Source: Anniella stebbinsi
Lineage: Eukaryota > Chordata > Lepidosauria > Squamata > Anniellidae
DNA: 64,000 bases
Assembly: GCA_029215795.1 (NCBI GenBank)
Contig: JARDYH010000002.1
Coordinates: 277,768,310-277,832,309 of the forward strand
Direction: 5' to 3'
Part shown: in pieces, positions 21,095 to 32,342 of the stretch
Position numbering within the stretch: the first letter of the stretch is position 1
How the letters are laid out: every line of letters begins with the position of its first letter
Notes under the pieces: model-generated
The model's input: only the letters and a program-made list of their open reading frames with translations
Told to the model about the DNA's origin: nothing
The model's database searches: none
Made by a program: the position numbers and the translations under genes

Positions 21095-22765
21095 TGAGAG
21101 CAAATATATCACCAGGCCTGGATGGTATCCATCCTAGCATTCTCAAAGAACTCAAATATGAAATTGCAGACCTTCTAACAGAAATATGCAACACGTCCCT
21201 AAGCTCAGCCTCTGTACCAGAGGACTGGAAGATGACCGGTATAACACCAATTTTTAAGAAGGGATCCATGGGGGAATCTGGGAAATTACAGACCAGTTAG
21301 CTTGACAGCCATTCCAGGTAAATTTGTTGAAAGCATTATTAAAGACAAAATTAGTAAGCATATAGAAGGGCATGACCTACTGAAGAAGAATCAACATGGC
21401 TTCCACAAAGACAAGTCCTGTCTCACTAACCTTCTAGAATTCTTTGAGAGTGTCAACAAACATGTAGACGGGGAGATCTGGTGGACATTGTCTTCTTGGA
21501 CTTCCAAAAGGCTTTTGATAGTCCCTCACCAAAGACTCCTGAACAACATGGAATAAAAAGAAAGTCCTCTTATGGATCAGTAACTGGTTAAAGATCAGAA
21601 AGCAGAGAGTAGGAATCAATGGTAAATCTTCATGATGGAGGGAAGTAAATAGTGGGGTCCCACAGGAATTTGTATTGGGACCAATTCCTTTCAACTTGTT
21701 CATAAACGATCTGGAATTAGGAGTGAACAGTGAAGTGGCCAAGTTTGCCAATGACACCAAATCATTTAAGGTTGTTAAAACATAAAGGGATTGTGAAGAC
21801 CTCCAAAGGGATCTCTCCAAGGTGGGAGAGTGGGCATCCAAATGGCAGGTGCGGTTCAATGTAAGCAAGTGTAAGGTGATGCATGTTGGGGCAAAAAAAC
21901 CCAACTTCAAGTATAACCTGATGGGATCTGAGCTGGCAGTGACTGAACAAGAAAGAGATCTTGACGTTGTGGTGGACAGCTCGATGAACATGTCAACCCA
22001 GTGTGCGGCAGCTGTAAAGAAGGCAAACTCCATGTTAGGCATTATAAGAAAAGGAATTGAGAATAAAACTGCTAGTATCATACTGCCTTTATACAAATCT
22101 ATGGTGCAACCACACTTAGAATACTGTGCACAGTTCTGGTCACCACACCTAAAAAAGATATTATAGAGCTAGAAAAAGTACAGAAAAGGACAACTAAAAT
22201 GATTAAGGGGCTAGAGCATCTCCCCTATGAGGGAAGGTTACAATAGCTGGGATTGTTTAGCTTGGGGAAAAAAGAGGCTAAAGGGAGACATGATAAGAGG
22301 TGTACAAAATTATGCATGGTGTGGAGAATGTGGATAGGGAGACATTTTTCTCCCTCTCTCAAAATACTAGAACCCAGAATTATCCCATGAAGTTGATTGG
22401 TGGGAGAATCAGGACAAATAAAAGGAAGGACTTCTTCACACAGTGCATAGTTAAATTGTGGAATTCACTACCACAAGATGTAGTGTTGGCCGCCAATTTG
22501 GATGGCTTTAAAAGGGGGTTGGATAAATTCCTGGAGCAGAAGGCTATCATTGGCTCCTAGCCCTGATGGTTATGTGCTTCCTCCAGTATCTGAGGCAGTG
22601 AGCCTGTGTGCACCAGTTTCTGGGGAACATGGGTGGGAGGGTGCTGTTGCACCATGTCCTGCTTGTGGTTTCCTGGTCGACAGCTGGTTGGCCACTGTGT
22701 AAACAGAGTGCTGGACTAGATGGACCCTCGGTCTGATCCAGCACTTGTGTTGCTAGGCACTTAAA

Positions 22766-24116
22766 AGATTTTGGGGATGAATCTTTCCATTAGCATCAAT
22801 GGAAGGTGGGTTTTTTTAAAGCTCCATTGCCATATGGAGGGGGGATGTGTGGGGCACAATGTACAGGGAAGAGAGGGTTAACCTTGCCCTCTGCTACTGT
22901 GATACCCCTGGAAATCCCCCCCCCCCCGTTTGGGGGAGACTTTCCATTATTGGGAACAATGGGCACTCAGACCTCAGGGAATATATCTGAAGTCAAGGAA
23001 AATAGATTTGGGGCCTCCAACACCATGGGGCTGATGGGAGTTGTAATCCAAAACATTTGGAAGGTACCAGGTTAGGAAAGGATGGTTTAAATTGTCTCAT
23101 GAGACCCTTGTAAATAAATGCATCCATTTCACTGCTTGTGTATGCACAGGCAGTGAAACGGATGTACATTGTGCAACCATTGTGTGCAATCAATGTACTC
23201 ACACTTTTCCTATACAAAAATATACAGTATGGGGGAAAGGGGTAACATTTGAAGCAACCCAACCGTCTTGCCCAAGGAAGACAAAAAACAGGTGTCATGG
23301 AAGCACGTTCTCAAGCAGGTTAAAATTGACAGGAGAACACCCTACATCTACAAAAGACGGGGAAGAATGATAAGGAATGTGGACATTAGGAATAGGTACA
23401 CATTTTCTGATGCATATTTCTGGGATACGTAATATAGTAGTTACAATTCATACAAGAAAGCATACCATCAGCTTAGTTATGTATTTTTTTTCCTAAGCAC
23501 CTTCTTACTTCATAGTACAGTTGGCTCAAAGCCCAAAACTACAAAGACAGGAAAAACCACAGACTTGTCCGGGCAAGAATCTGTGTCAAATACTGTACTT
23601 TATAGTAAACATGAAAGTTACTCTTAAATGTCATTGGGCAACACACACACACACACACCATTACTTTAAACACTTTCCTAGCTGATAAGAAAGTTGTCTG
23701 TACTTAGTAAAGTTATTACTCAGACAGAACAACAAAGGTTTTGCTAGCATAGACTGCTCTGGGGTGAATGAGGTCTTCTACACCAGCTGAGTTTGCCTGG
23801 AGAAGCCAAGTCTCACTGAAAAGCTGCAGGGAGACAGCTCTAATTTGTGTTTCCTGATTATGCTGTGGAGACACATGCAGCCAGGTGAACTCCACTCAGC
23901 TGCTCCCATCCACAGGAGATCAGGCAAGTCTAAGTACCACAAGCTCACAGCAATGAGGAGCAGAAATGGACAAATCTGTCTGTTTTGCTTTTTATAACAT
24001 TTGTATTTTTTTCAAGCACAGGTTTATTCTGCCCCATTTCCACATCAGTTTATGATCTTTTAAAAAAAAGTCTGTACAGAAATGCATACATCTGCAAATG
24101 CATTAAAAGTTGTACA
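22766..24116. other. Mostly unannotated, with a palindromic repeat and a (CA)n run
   Basis: Half of the CCTCCAGATGTTTTG palindrome family lies at 22,990-23,085 (GGCCTCCAACACCATGGGGC, CCAAAACATTTGG). A (CA)9 microsatellite lies at 23,641-23,659. The remainder is unrecognised. Confidence 0.5.
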
Positions 24117-24178
24117 CATTATTATTATTATTTACATTTATATACCGCCCCATAGCTGAAGCTCTCTGGGCGGTTTGC
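24117..24178 (-). mobile_element. L2-type 3' tail, minus strand
   Basis: ATTATTATTATTTACATTTATATACCG with CTCTCTGGGCGGTTT is the reverse complement of the L2 tail signature. It sits within an AT-rich repeat (24,060-24,330) with recurring CCTAATGTAYRCATTT. Confidence 0.8.
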
Positions 24179-25986
24179 ATTTTGTATGCATTTCCCCTAA
24201 TGTACACATTTTGTAAGCAATATCCTTTAATATAGAGGATTTTGTACTGTATTTTCCTAATGTATGCATTTCTATATACAATTCTTCCTAATATTTTTCC
24301 TCCTTTTTTATGCATCTTTCGATTACGGAGCTACATCACAAAATTTGGAGAAGTGCAAAAAATGAAGGATAATTGCATTCCAGTTCATGTATTAGTCTGG
24401 AAAGTGTGAAATAGGTCAATCTGTATTAAAATGACAACTAAACTAATTTCTCTCCATCTGATGAGTAGATAAGCTTCCATCTGGTCTAAGTTATGGCCTG
24501 ATTTAGGCCAAAGCACAAGAGAGTTAAAAGGAAAGAGAAGACCACAACAGAGTTTGCTTTGAGAGATGAATCATATTCTGCAGAACAGCTAGTTCTCCCT
24601 CTGATCATGAGCTAGCAAGGAGGAATATGGCTAAAGCTTTATTTTAATACTGTTTGTATTATAAAATTTCACATTTAAAATCAGCATACATGTAACTGGA
24701 AAGTTGCACGTAAAGTTCAACACAGTCATACTGAATTTTGAAAGAGGAAACCTCAAAAATGAAAGAATTTGTTAAAAGGAAGTTAAAAGTTGAAAAAAGG
24801 ATCAAGATGGCCAGATGTCTTCAGGACACTCAGAGGTTATTTAAAACTGCAATAAGAGAAACTCAGCTAGAATATATACCATAGATTAGGAACAGTATGA
24901 ACAAGCCAGAAAGGAGGCCAGTGTGGTTAACAAGCACAGTCCAGGAAGCCAATAAAAAACAAGAATGGCTTCATTTCAAAAATAAAAATCTTGTCCAAAT
25001 TAGGAAAACAAAAGAGAGCATATGTTTTAACAAAACAAATGAAAGTTGATGACTGGGCAAGTAAAGCAAGAATTTGAGAAGCATATTGTTAAGAATATTA
25101 AGACCCACAGCAAAAACATATTTTAGTAAGGCAGAAGCAAGCAATTGGTCAGAGAGGCTGTTGGACTGTTAGACCACAAAGGAATGAAAGAGTATAGAGT
25201 ATGAAGACTATAGGGAAGCTGAATGAATTATTTGCTGGAGCGATGCTTGAACAGCTTATTTTGAGGTGGACATCTACATCAAATTGAAGAGACAGAGGTT
25301 AAGTTCTGTGGCCATTTGTACACGAGGCATTTATCGTAATTGTTCACCCACAGATGTTTCTGGGTCCTTCTCATGATGTTGTCAACCTCCGGTGACTCTC
25401 CCATTGTTTTTAAGCTTTATCCGGCCACTTTATAAAGTGCTGAAAATGCAGTAATAAATATAAATCACTGTCAAAGAAGTAATGTACTTCTGGAATCATG
25501 CAATATCACAGCACATTTACTGGCTGTATAAATAAAACATATGGAGTTTGTTCACAAAAGTAACAGGGTAGAAAAAGGGAGGGGAAGAATTGTATTGTGC
25601 TGATCATAAACCTGCTAAGACTCTGGAAGACGGAGCACTGGGAAGGGTGTGGGATGTTTGCTTCAATGTAGGGAAGCCTTATGTCTAACTGACAAATTAA
25701 CAAATCAAGGGATTTTTACTTTAAAATTCAAATGTGAAATGGTTTTCTCTCTACCAAAAATATCCAACTTCTCACTAAATTCACCTCCTTACCAGAAGAT
25801 TATGAAGTAGCCAACATAATACCATTTAAAAATGCATCCAGGAATTCACAGGCTAGTTAGTCTAATGTCTGTTCTGGGTAAATTGCTGGAAACCATTTTA
25901 AAGATGCATTTCGTAAGCATATAGAGTATCAAGACTTGCTGAAAAAGCATCAGCATGGCTTTTGCAAAGGGAAGTCATACGTCACT

Positions 25987-26825
25987 GGGCAGATCTTGAT
26001 GAGGTTTTTGCCCTGGGGTGGATCCACAGTGGCAGCAGGTCATTTCTATAACATAGCAGTCATTGCAGAACCATCCAAGAGCATTTCCCCTAAGCTCCGC
26101 TTTAAAAAAACTGACTTTTTCCTTTGAGCAAGGCACAGTTGTGCATTTGCCATCTGTCACCTTGTTCCACTCTCATAGCAGAGGCCTGGCCTGGCCAATT
26201 GCCACCACAGATTGGTCGGACGGGGAGGGGGCAGTCCAGTGAGCTGAACGGCCACTGGACCACCACCGTGCCTCCGCAGGCCAGTAGAGCATCGCTAGTA
26301 AATAAAAAGTAAAAAGTAGGGGAAAAAATAAAAATTGAACCCAGGCACTGGCCCGCTGGGACAGGGAGGAGGATGTGGCCCAGTGAGCCTCCCCACCTCT
26401 GCACAAGCCGGTCCCGGGGCAGAGCTGCTGGAAAGGAAGGGCGAGGGGAGCCCTCCCACCTCAAAGACTGTTGCTTTCCCTGGGCTGTCACTGAGCGTTC
26501 TTTGGGGGGCTGAACAGGGCCACTGAGGTTACTGGCAAGGAGCTCCTTCCTTGAGTTTCTACAGGAAGCCCCAGAGCGGGCGCAAAGAGGGGAGGGAGGG
26601 AGGCAACGAAGTGGTGTGAAGTGGAGAGAACAGGACAGGAGAGCGGGGGAAGTAAGGGGGTGTTTTGGGAGTGCGGGATTAAGCGAGGAGAAGAGGCCTG
26701 GCCCTGGGATCAGCAGAGTTGTGGGGGGGAGTCGGCTCCTCGCCTCCCCCTTTTTTTTTATGATTTTGTGGGTTTTCCACCAGGGCAAAAGATTTAAACT
26801 ATGCAATTGCGCCCCTTTACAGTGG
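25987..26825. other. GC-rich insertion in CR1, origin unknown
   Basis: CR1 sequence stops at about 25,986 and resumes about 26,826. Near the two ends are TTTTTGCCCTGGGGTGGA and, inverted, TTTTGCCCTGGTGGAAA, which suggests degenerate terminal inverted repeats. The interior is GC-rich and gives a 234-codon minus-strand frame (26102-26806) with no recognisable domain. Confidence 0.4.
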
Positions 26826-27385
26826 GGACTACCACTACCTTTTGGAGAGCTTTGAGAGGGTCAACAGCCAGATAGAATGGGATGATCTGGTCAACATTCT
26901 ATACTTGGACTTCTGAAAGCTTTTGTCAAAGTTCTCCACTAAAGACTTCTCACTAAACGTAGCAGTCATGGGATAAAAGATGGATCTGCTTATGGATTAG
27001 TAACTGATTAAAAACAGGAAGCAAAGGGAAATAAGCGGTCAGGTCTCTCACCAATAGACCTAGTTCTAGTTAATTTGTTCATAAATTATCTACAGTTCAT
27101 TTGAAGTGAAGTGGCCAAATTGGTTGAGGACGCTAAACTATCTTAGATAGTAAAAATCCAAAATGGACTGTGAAAAACTCCAAAAAGATCTCTCCAAAAT
27201 AGGTGAATGGGCAACATGAGAAATGAGGTTTAATGTAAGCAAGTATAAAGTGACGGATATGGTTGGGGGGCAAAAACTCCTAATGTAATATGTACATTGG
27301 TGGAACCAGAATTGGGAGTGACTAACCAAGAAAGAGTTCTTGTGGTCATGTTGGAGGTCTCAATGAAATCATTGACCTGGTTGGC

Positions 27386-28060
27386 ACTAGGGCAGTGACA
27401 GGATCCAGATCCCGAATCCGAGTCGGATCGGGGTGATCTGGACCTCCGGATTTCAGATCTGAATCGGATCAGATCAGGCCCGGATGGCCCGGATCAGATC
27501 CATGATCTGGATCCGATCTGGATCCAGTCACAGCACTCCCTCCCACTCTCCCCGCTCTCTCCCTCCCTCCCCCCACTCTCCCTGCTTACTTGCTGCCTCC
27601 TCCGTGTCATCCTGCTGTCATCTTCCCTCCTCACTGTGGGCCGCTGCATTAGCTGGTCGTGGTGGGTGATGATGTCACTTGCCGCGACCGGCAAATGCGG
27701 CACAAGTTCAGCAGGCTAAGCTGAGCTATCAGAGCAAATGCAGGCAAGTTCAGCAGGCTGAGCTGAGCTATTGGAGCAAAACCGACCACGTGTGATTCAA
27801 AAGGCTACACTCGCATAGGAAACAGAAGGGGAACCCGCAGAAGCAAACCGGGTAGGTGTGATAAAGGCCTGAACTTGCCTGAAACAGACTTTGTCCGTTC
27901 AGGGTTAAATTGAAACAGAAACTAAAAACGGAACACTCAGGGTGCGAGAACAGCGCGAGGGGGACGACGTCATACGAGTCCTTTGCTAAAGATCTGGATC
28001 AAAGTCACAGTGAGTGTGCTTAAAACCACATGTGTGATAACGGCCATAGTGAGTGCATCA
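27386..28060. mobile_element. GGATC/GATCTG-rich insertion in CR1
   Basis: It starts TAGGGCAGTGACAGGATCC directly after CR1 sequence. The first 150 bp is dense in GGATC/GATCTG, and GGATCCAGTCACAGCACTCCC at about 27,517 mirrors the start. Further in are two copies of CAAGTTCAGCAGGCT-AGCTGAGCTAT (27,707-27,777). It resembles the subterminal arrays at 30 and 55 kb, but no target duplication was found and the right end is uncertain. Confidence 0.45.
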
Positions 28061-28354
28061 AGGAACTTTTAGTTTAGGAAAAAAGAAAACACCATCAAGG
28101 GGGAGAAAGAAGTTTATAAAATTTGACTGGATAACATTAGAATTTGGTGTTATTCAGTAACATTGTTTGCTAATAGATTCAGGAATGATAAAGTATTTTT
28201 TCTCACACAGCATATAAATAATATATTTAACACTCTGCCATAAGATGTGCCAATGGCTATGACTTAAAATGGCTATGAGAAAGGTGATGGGGAAAGAGTG
28301 TTAAATGTTAGGAAAGGTGAAACTATGGTCATTCAGCGAAGGATTTGCAGTAAG

Positions 28355-28617
28355 AAAAGATATTTGAAGGAAGAGGATACCGTACCACACATAGTATAGC
28401 AAAAGCTTCAAACTACAAAAGTAGGAGTGAGTGAAGTTGATTTAAAGGTACATTGAATATCTCACCTGTTCTTTATTTCAGTGATTTTAACATTAAGATA
28501 TTACATAGAACAGGTTTGTCTTAATTGTGAGCTTTAGAATCAGACATGTGACCAAGGCCATGTTGGGGTGGGCATGCCCCCTTGGGAGCCAGCCATGTTG
28601 AGGCGTCCTCCTTCCTG
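28355..28617 (+). repeat. Dispersed repeat of unknown family, copy 1
   Basis: Closely similar to 62,606-62,904: AAAAGATATTTGARGG, ACAAAAGTAGGAGTGAGTGAA, TTTCAGTGATTTTAACATTAAGAT, and GACATGTGACCAAGGC in the same order. It interrupts the CR1 3' region. Confidence 0.65.
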
Positions 28618-28850
28618 GTTCCAAAATGTGATCACCCTAGAGGCACTATGCCACTAAATGCCACTTGCTGGAGATGGGTGGGGTGCAATGGGAAAGAAAA
28701 AGTGAGGAAGGCTTGACATTTTCAGGCCCAGGTTGTGGACTTCCCAGAAGCGTCTGGCTGCCTTGTGTTGAAAACACAATACTGGGCTAAATGCACTGTG
28801 GCCTTTGGTCTAATCCAGCCAGAGCTCTTTGCACATTCATACAATATCTT

Positions 28851-29514
28851 GGCCATGTCAACACTACAGAAATAGGTAGGTGTGTCTGGAAGACCTGTAA
28901 TTGTTTGGCTTACTTTAAAACACCTCACTTGCTTTTTGACAAACAATACCAGGTCTAAGCATTGCAAACCTGTCAACATAGCAAGCTGCAGATATTGCAG
29001 ACTCACAATGGGTTAAAATGAGGTCAGCTGTTGTTTGTGGGCTGAGGTGGATAGTTAATCATTACATCCAGGGGCTTGAAATGTCTAACATTAACTAGCT
29101 TGTACTTGGTTGGGGAGCTGGTTTCCAAGGTTAAGAAATAGCTCAGATAAATTTATTTTATGTATTTATTCAACATATTTGTTTTCTGTCTAATAACAAA
29201 TATACTCTCTGTGGATTACATTAATTATATATAGATAAAACTGTTTTGATATTTGTTTTTCCCTGCTGAAGAATTCTAAGAGGTCTAAAAGCTTGTACAC
29301 TTTTACAACAACCAAAGCTGTTACAGTACAAGGTATTATCATATCAGTTGGCATTGTAGTAGATCTGTTCTTGAATAGTACTTGCCATTAATCTCCAACT
29401 AATGCCCAGACCTTGTCAACCAGAGTGAAAATGTATTTATTTCAGTAGGAACAAATTTGATAGCACTGATGTTACTGTTCCCAACTGGTTTGAGAAAACT
29501 TCTCCATACCCCAC
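28851..29514. other. Unannotated AT-rich sequence
   Basis: No frame or known repeat recognised. Confidence 0.45.
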
Positions 29515-29882
29515 CAATGTAAGATATATGCTATGGTGGGACATGGGAGAGGGCTTTCTCTGTTGTGGCACCCTGGCTGTGGAATGCCCTCCCCCTGGAG
29601 GCCCAACTGGCACCAGCACTGGCTTCAGCTTAAGACATGGCTTTTTAACACAACCTTTGATGGCTAAATCCACCAGCCTGCACACTGTCTTGTTTAAATT
29701 GGATTTTACTGCTTTAAAATTTCATATTGATTTTAACATATTAATGGTTTAATTTGTTTTAGAATTGTATATTTATAGTTCTGTTTTATATATATATGAT
29801 TTTATATGTATGCCACCCTGAGATCTTTGTGATATAGGGCGGGATATAAATGTTTAAATAAATAAATAAATAAATAAATAAA
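29515..29882 (+). mobile_element. L2-type LINE 3' end
   Basis: GGGAGAGGGCTTTCTCTGTTG and GTGGCACCCTGGCTGTGGAATG encode the RAFSVVAPxLWN-like C-terminus. It is followed by a T-rich 3' UTR, TATAGGGCGGGATATAAAT, and an (AAAT)n tail at about 29,856-29,880. Confidence 0.8.
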
Positions 29883-30067
29883 ATCTCACACCAAATCCTG
29901 GACACTACTCAGGTTTAATTAAGTCCAGGGCTGCCTCCCCACTACCTAGTTCCATAACCAACTGTTTCAGAGCACAATCTTTTATTGTATTGAGATTTTT
30001 TTTCTTTTTGTTACAACCTGATCATTTATATAGCAAGTCAATGTGAGTATAGTAGGTCACTCATTAT

Positions 30068-32247
30068 TAGGGGTGTGCATCGGATCGGATCCGATCCACG
30101 ATCCGAATCCGATCCGCCCCAAAATCGGAAAAATCTGATCTGATCCAATCCGATCCGACCAACCCTCCGATCCGATCCGCCGAGGTCCGATCCGGATCGG
30201 ATCGGCGGATCGGACGCCATTTTGAATGCTTTTTCCCATAGCAAAGTATTGTTTTACAAAAACACCTATAACTTTTTCATTTTTAATGTTAGAAGGATGA
30301 AACTTGGGCACATTGTAGACTGGTTAGGGATAGTTATCTGTGACAAATTTCGGAAAGATTGGTGCATGAGTTTTGTGGCAATTAATTTTTTAATAAATAA
30401 CCAGGAATGCCTATAACTTTGTCATTTTTAAAGTTATACACATGAAACTTTGCCACATTGTAGGTGGTACCTTGGGACCTATGTGTGTGAAATCTCAGAA
30501 ACATAGGTGCTTGCCTTGTGTGGCAATTAATTTTAGAAAAATGGGTAGTAGTGGGGTAAATACAGTTATGCCTCCCACTTTTTTATTTTTAAAGATACAA
30601 ACAGGAAACTTGGGCACATTACAGGTAACACATGGCTTGATATGTGTGTGAAATTTCAGAAACATAGGTGCTTGCCTTGTGTGGCAATTAATTTTTGAAA
30701 CAATGAGGAAAGAAATGCCTATAACTTTTTTATTTTAAAAGTTAGAAGTTTGAAAGTTGCTCACTTTGTAGATGGATTAGGGGTAGTTGTCTGTCAGAAA
30801 TTTCAGAAAGTTAGGTCCAGGCATTTGGTGGCTACGTATTTTTTAGATTAAAAGTTATAAAAGTTTTTCCACAGAGGCTTGGGCTGTCAATTGCACCCCC
30901 CATCTCCCGCCTCCCCCTCCCTTTTTTATCTGTCAAAACTCGGAGCTTTGACAGATAAAAAAGGGAGGGGGAGGCGGGGGAGGGGGTTGCAATTGACAGC
31001 CCAAGCCTCTGTGGAAAAACTTTTATAACTTTTAATCTAAAAAATTTGTAGCCACCAAATGCCTGGACCTATCATTCTGAAATTTCTGACAGACAACTAC
31101 CCCTAATCCATCTACAAAGTGAGCAACTTTCAAACTTCTAACTTTTAAAATAAAAAAGTTATAGGCATTTCTTTCCTCATTGTTTCAAAAATACCTTGCC
31201 ACTACACGCTTGAAGCTATGTTTCTGAAATTTCTCCACATTAGACATACCACTTTGGTTCACATGTGTGATGAATTTTAGAAGCATAGCTTCTAAACCCG
31301 TCGGAAACCTGTCCAGGTCCCCCCAGCTCCTGACAGTATTCTTGAGTTGACAGCCCGTCTTCTGCCCCCCCTTTCCCTAGAAGAGCTGATGCTGTCAAGT
31401 TGGGTCTGGGGCTTCATTCAGGGATGGGGAAAGGGGCTCCAGTAGCCAATGGCTCGGGGAAAGGCATGGGCACTGGAGGGCTTCTTTACTTTATGGAGGG
31501 ATGGAGGGGGAGGAGGCAGCTCCCACCTACCCACCCATCCCAGGCGGAGAAGAAGGGGGCGCGCACGGAGGAGCCGAGCACGGAGGGAGAGGAGGCAGCT
31601 CTGTCTCCCATCTATTCACCCATCCCAGGCGAAGATGAAGGGGGCGCACATGGAGGAGCCGAGCACGGAGGAGGAGGAGGCAGCTCCCACCTACCCACCC
31701 ATCCCAGGCGGAGAAGAAGGGGGCGCTGCCTCCACCTCCTCCACATAACTGTATTTACCCCACTACTACCCATTTTTCTAAAATTAATTGCCACACAAGG
31801 CAAGCACCTATGTTTCTGAAATTTCACACACATAGGTCCCAAGGTACCACCTACAATGTGGCAAAGTTTCATGTGTGTAACTTTAAAAATGACAAAGTTA
31901 TAGGCATTCCTGGGTATTTATTAAAAAATTAATTGCCACAAAACGCATTCACCAATCTTTCTGAAATTTCTCACAGATAACTATCCCTAACCATTCTACA
32001 ATGTGCCCAAGTTTCATCCTTCTATCGTTAAAAATGAAAAAGTTATAGGCGTTTTTGTAAAACAATACTTTGCTATGGGAAAAAGCATTCAAAATGGCAT
32101 CCGATCCGGATCGGACATCCGATCCGCGGATCGGGATCGGGATCGGGTCTGATCTGATCCGACCATCCTCTGATCCGATCCGACCCCCCAGGTCCGATTC
32201 CGATCCGCTATCCGATCCGATCCGGGGGGGGTCAGTGCACATCCCTA
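30068..32247. mobile_element. hAT-like foldback element A (2,180 bp, asymmetric arms)
   Basis: Ends TAGGGGTGTGCA and TGCACATCCCTA, with the perfect 8-bp duplication CTCATTAT at 30060-30067 and 32248-32255 (fits nTnnnnAn). GGATC/GATCC arrays of 120-150 bp lie just inside each end. The left arm holds tandem ~145-bp units (each with ATAACTTTKTCATTTTTAA then ATGAAACTT). The axis is near 30,946 (TGTCAAAACTCGGAGCTTTGACA). The right arm repeats the left inverted, but has about 550 bp of different sequence at 31,195-31,743. No transposase. Confidence 0.85.
31508..31743 (+). repeat. About 80-bp GC-rich minisatellite, about 2.8 copies
   Basis: Units begin GAGGAGGCAGCTC at about 31,512, 31,590 and 31,673. 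They include CATCCCAGGCGGAGAAGAAGG and GGAGCCGAGCACGGAGG. The array lies within the extra part of the right arm of element A and has no counterpart in the left arm. Confidence 0.8.
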
Positions 32248-32342
32248 CTCATTATTGCAGCACTTCCCCCCCCTTTTGGCTGTGTACCGCAACAGCTTCA
32301 AACACTAGGCCTAGACAAACACACCCCTCTCAGGCTAAACAC

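Larger units (their letters stand above)
18740..22765 (+). pseudogene. CR1-type LINE, nearly full set of domains, broken
   Basis: In order: ORF1 with an SGNH/GDSL-esterase-like domain (about 18,780-19,290; VVVGD in place of GDS, then HVGTNN, then DRLHLN). Next, an AP-type endonuclease (about 19,540-20,100; ITETWW, GYKLYRKDREGR, MGDFKYPHIDW). Then RT (about 20,640-22,160) with FLDFQKAFD and FANDTK, the C-terminal domain (22,300-22,560; ending FKRGLDKFLEQKA) and a 3' UTR to about 22,760. CR1 ORF1 esterase and ORF2 EN-RT are known features of the clade. Stops and frameshifts are frequent. The GDFN motif reads GDFK and the RT ADD motif reads AND, so the copy is dead. L2 tails are inserted at 20,556-20,616 and 20,872-21,094. 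Confidence 0.88.
24700..28850 (+). pseudogene. Second CR1 LINE copy, old and multiply interrupted
   Basis: 24,710-25,310 aligns by eye with 20,170-20,740 of the first CR1 (GTTCAACACAGTCATACTG versus GTCCAACACAGTCACATTG). RT pieces lie at 25,745-25,986 (LLKKHQHGFCKGKS), 26,830-27,385 and the C-terminal part at about 28,080-28,280. A CR1-like 3' UTR lies at 28,725-28,850. Non-CR1 blocks separate them: about 25,312-25,745, 25,987-26,825, 27,386-28,060 and 28,355-28,617. Stops are frequent. Confidence 0.7.

Noticed and set aside
21434..22096. 220-codon minus-strand frame
   Set aside because: Antisense shadow of the CR1 reverse transcriptase, which reads correctly on the plus strand.
26102..26806. 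234-codon minus-strand frame
   Set aside because: It lies in a GC-rich insertion inside a dead CR1, rich in Pro/Ser/Leu, with no recognisable domain.
30030..30260. GATC clusters as a methylation or origin signal like bacterial oriC
   Set aside because: The sequence is eukaryotic and the arrays lie at fixed positions inside transposon ends.
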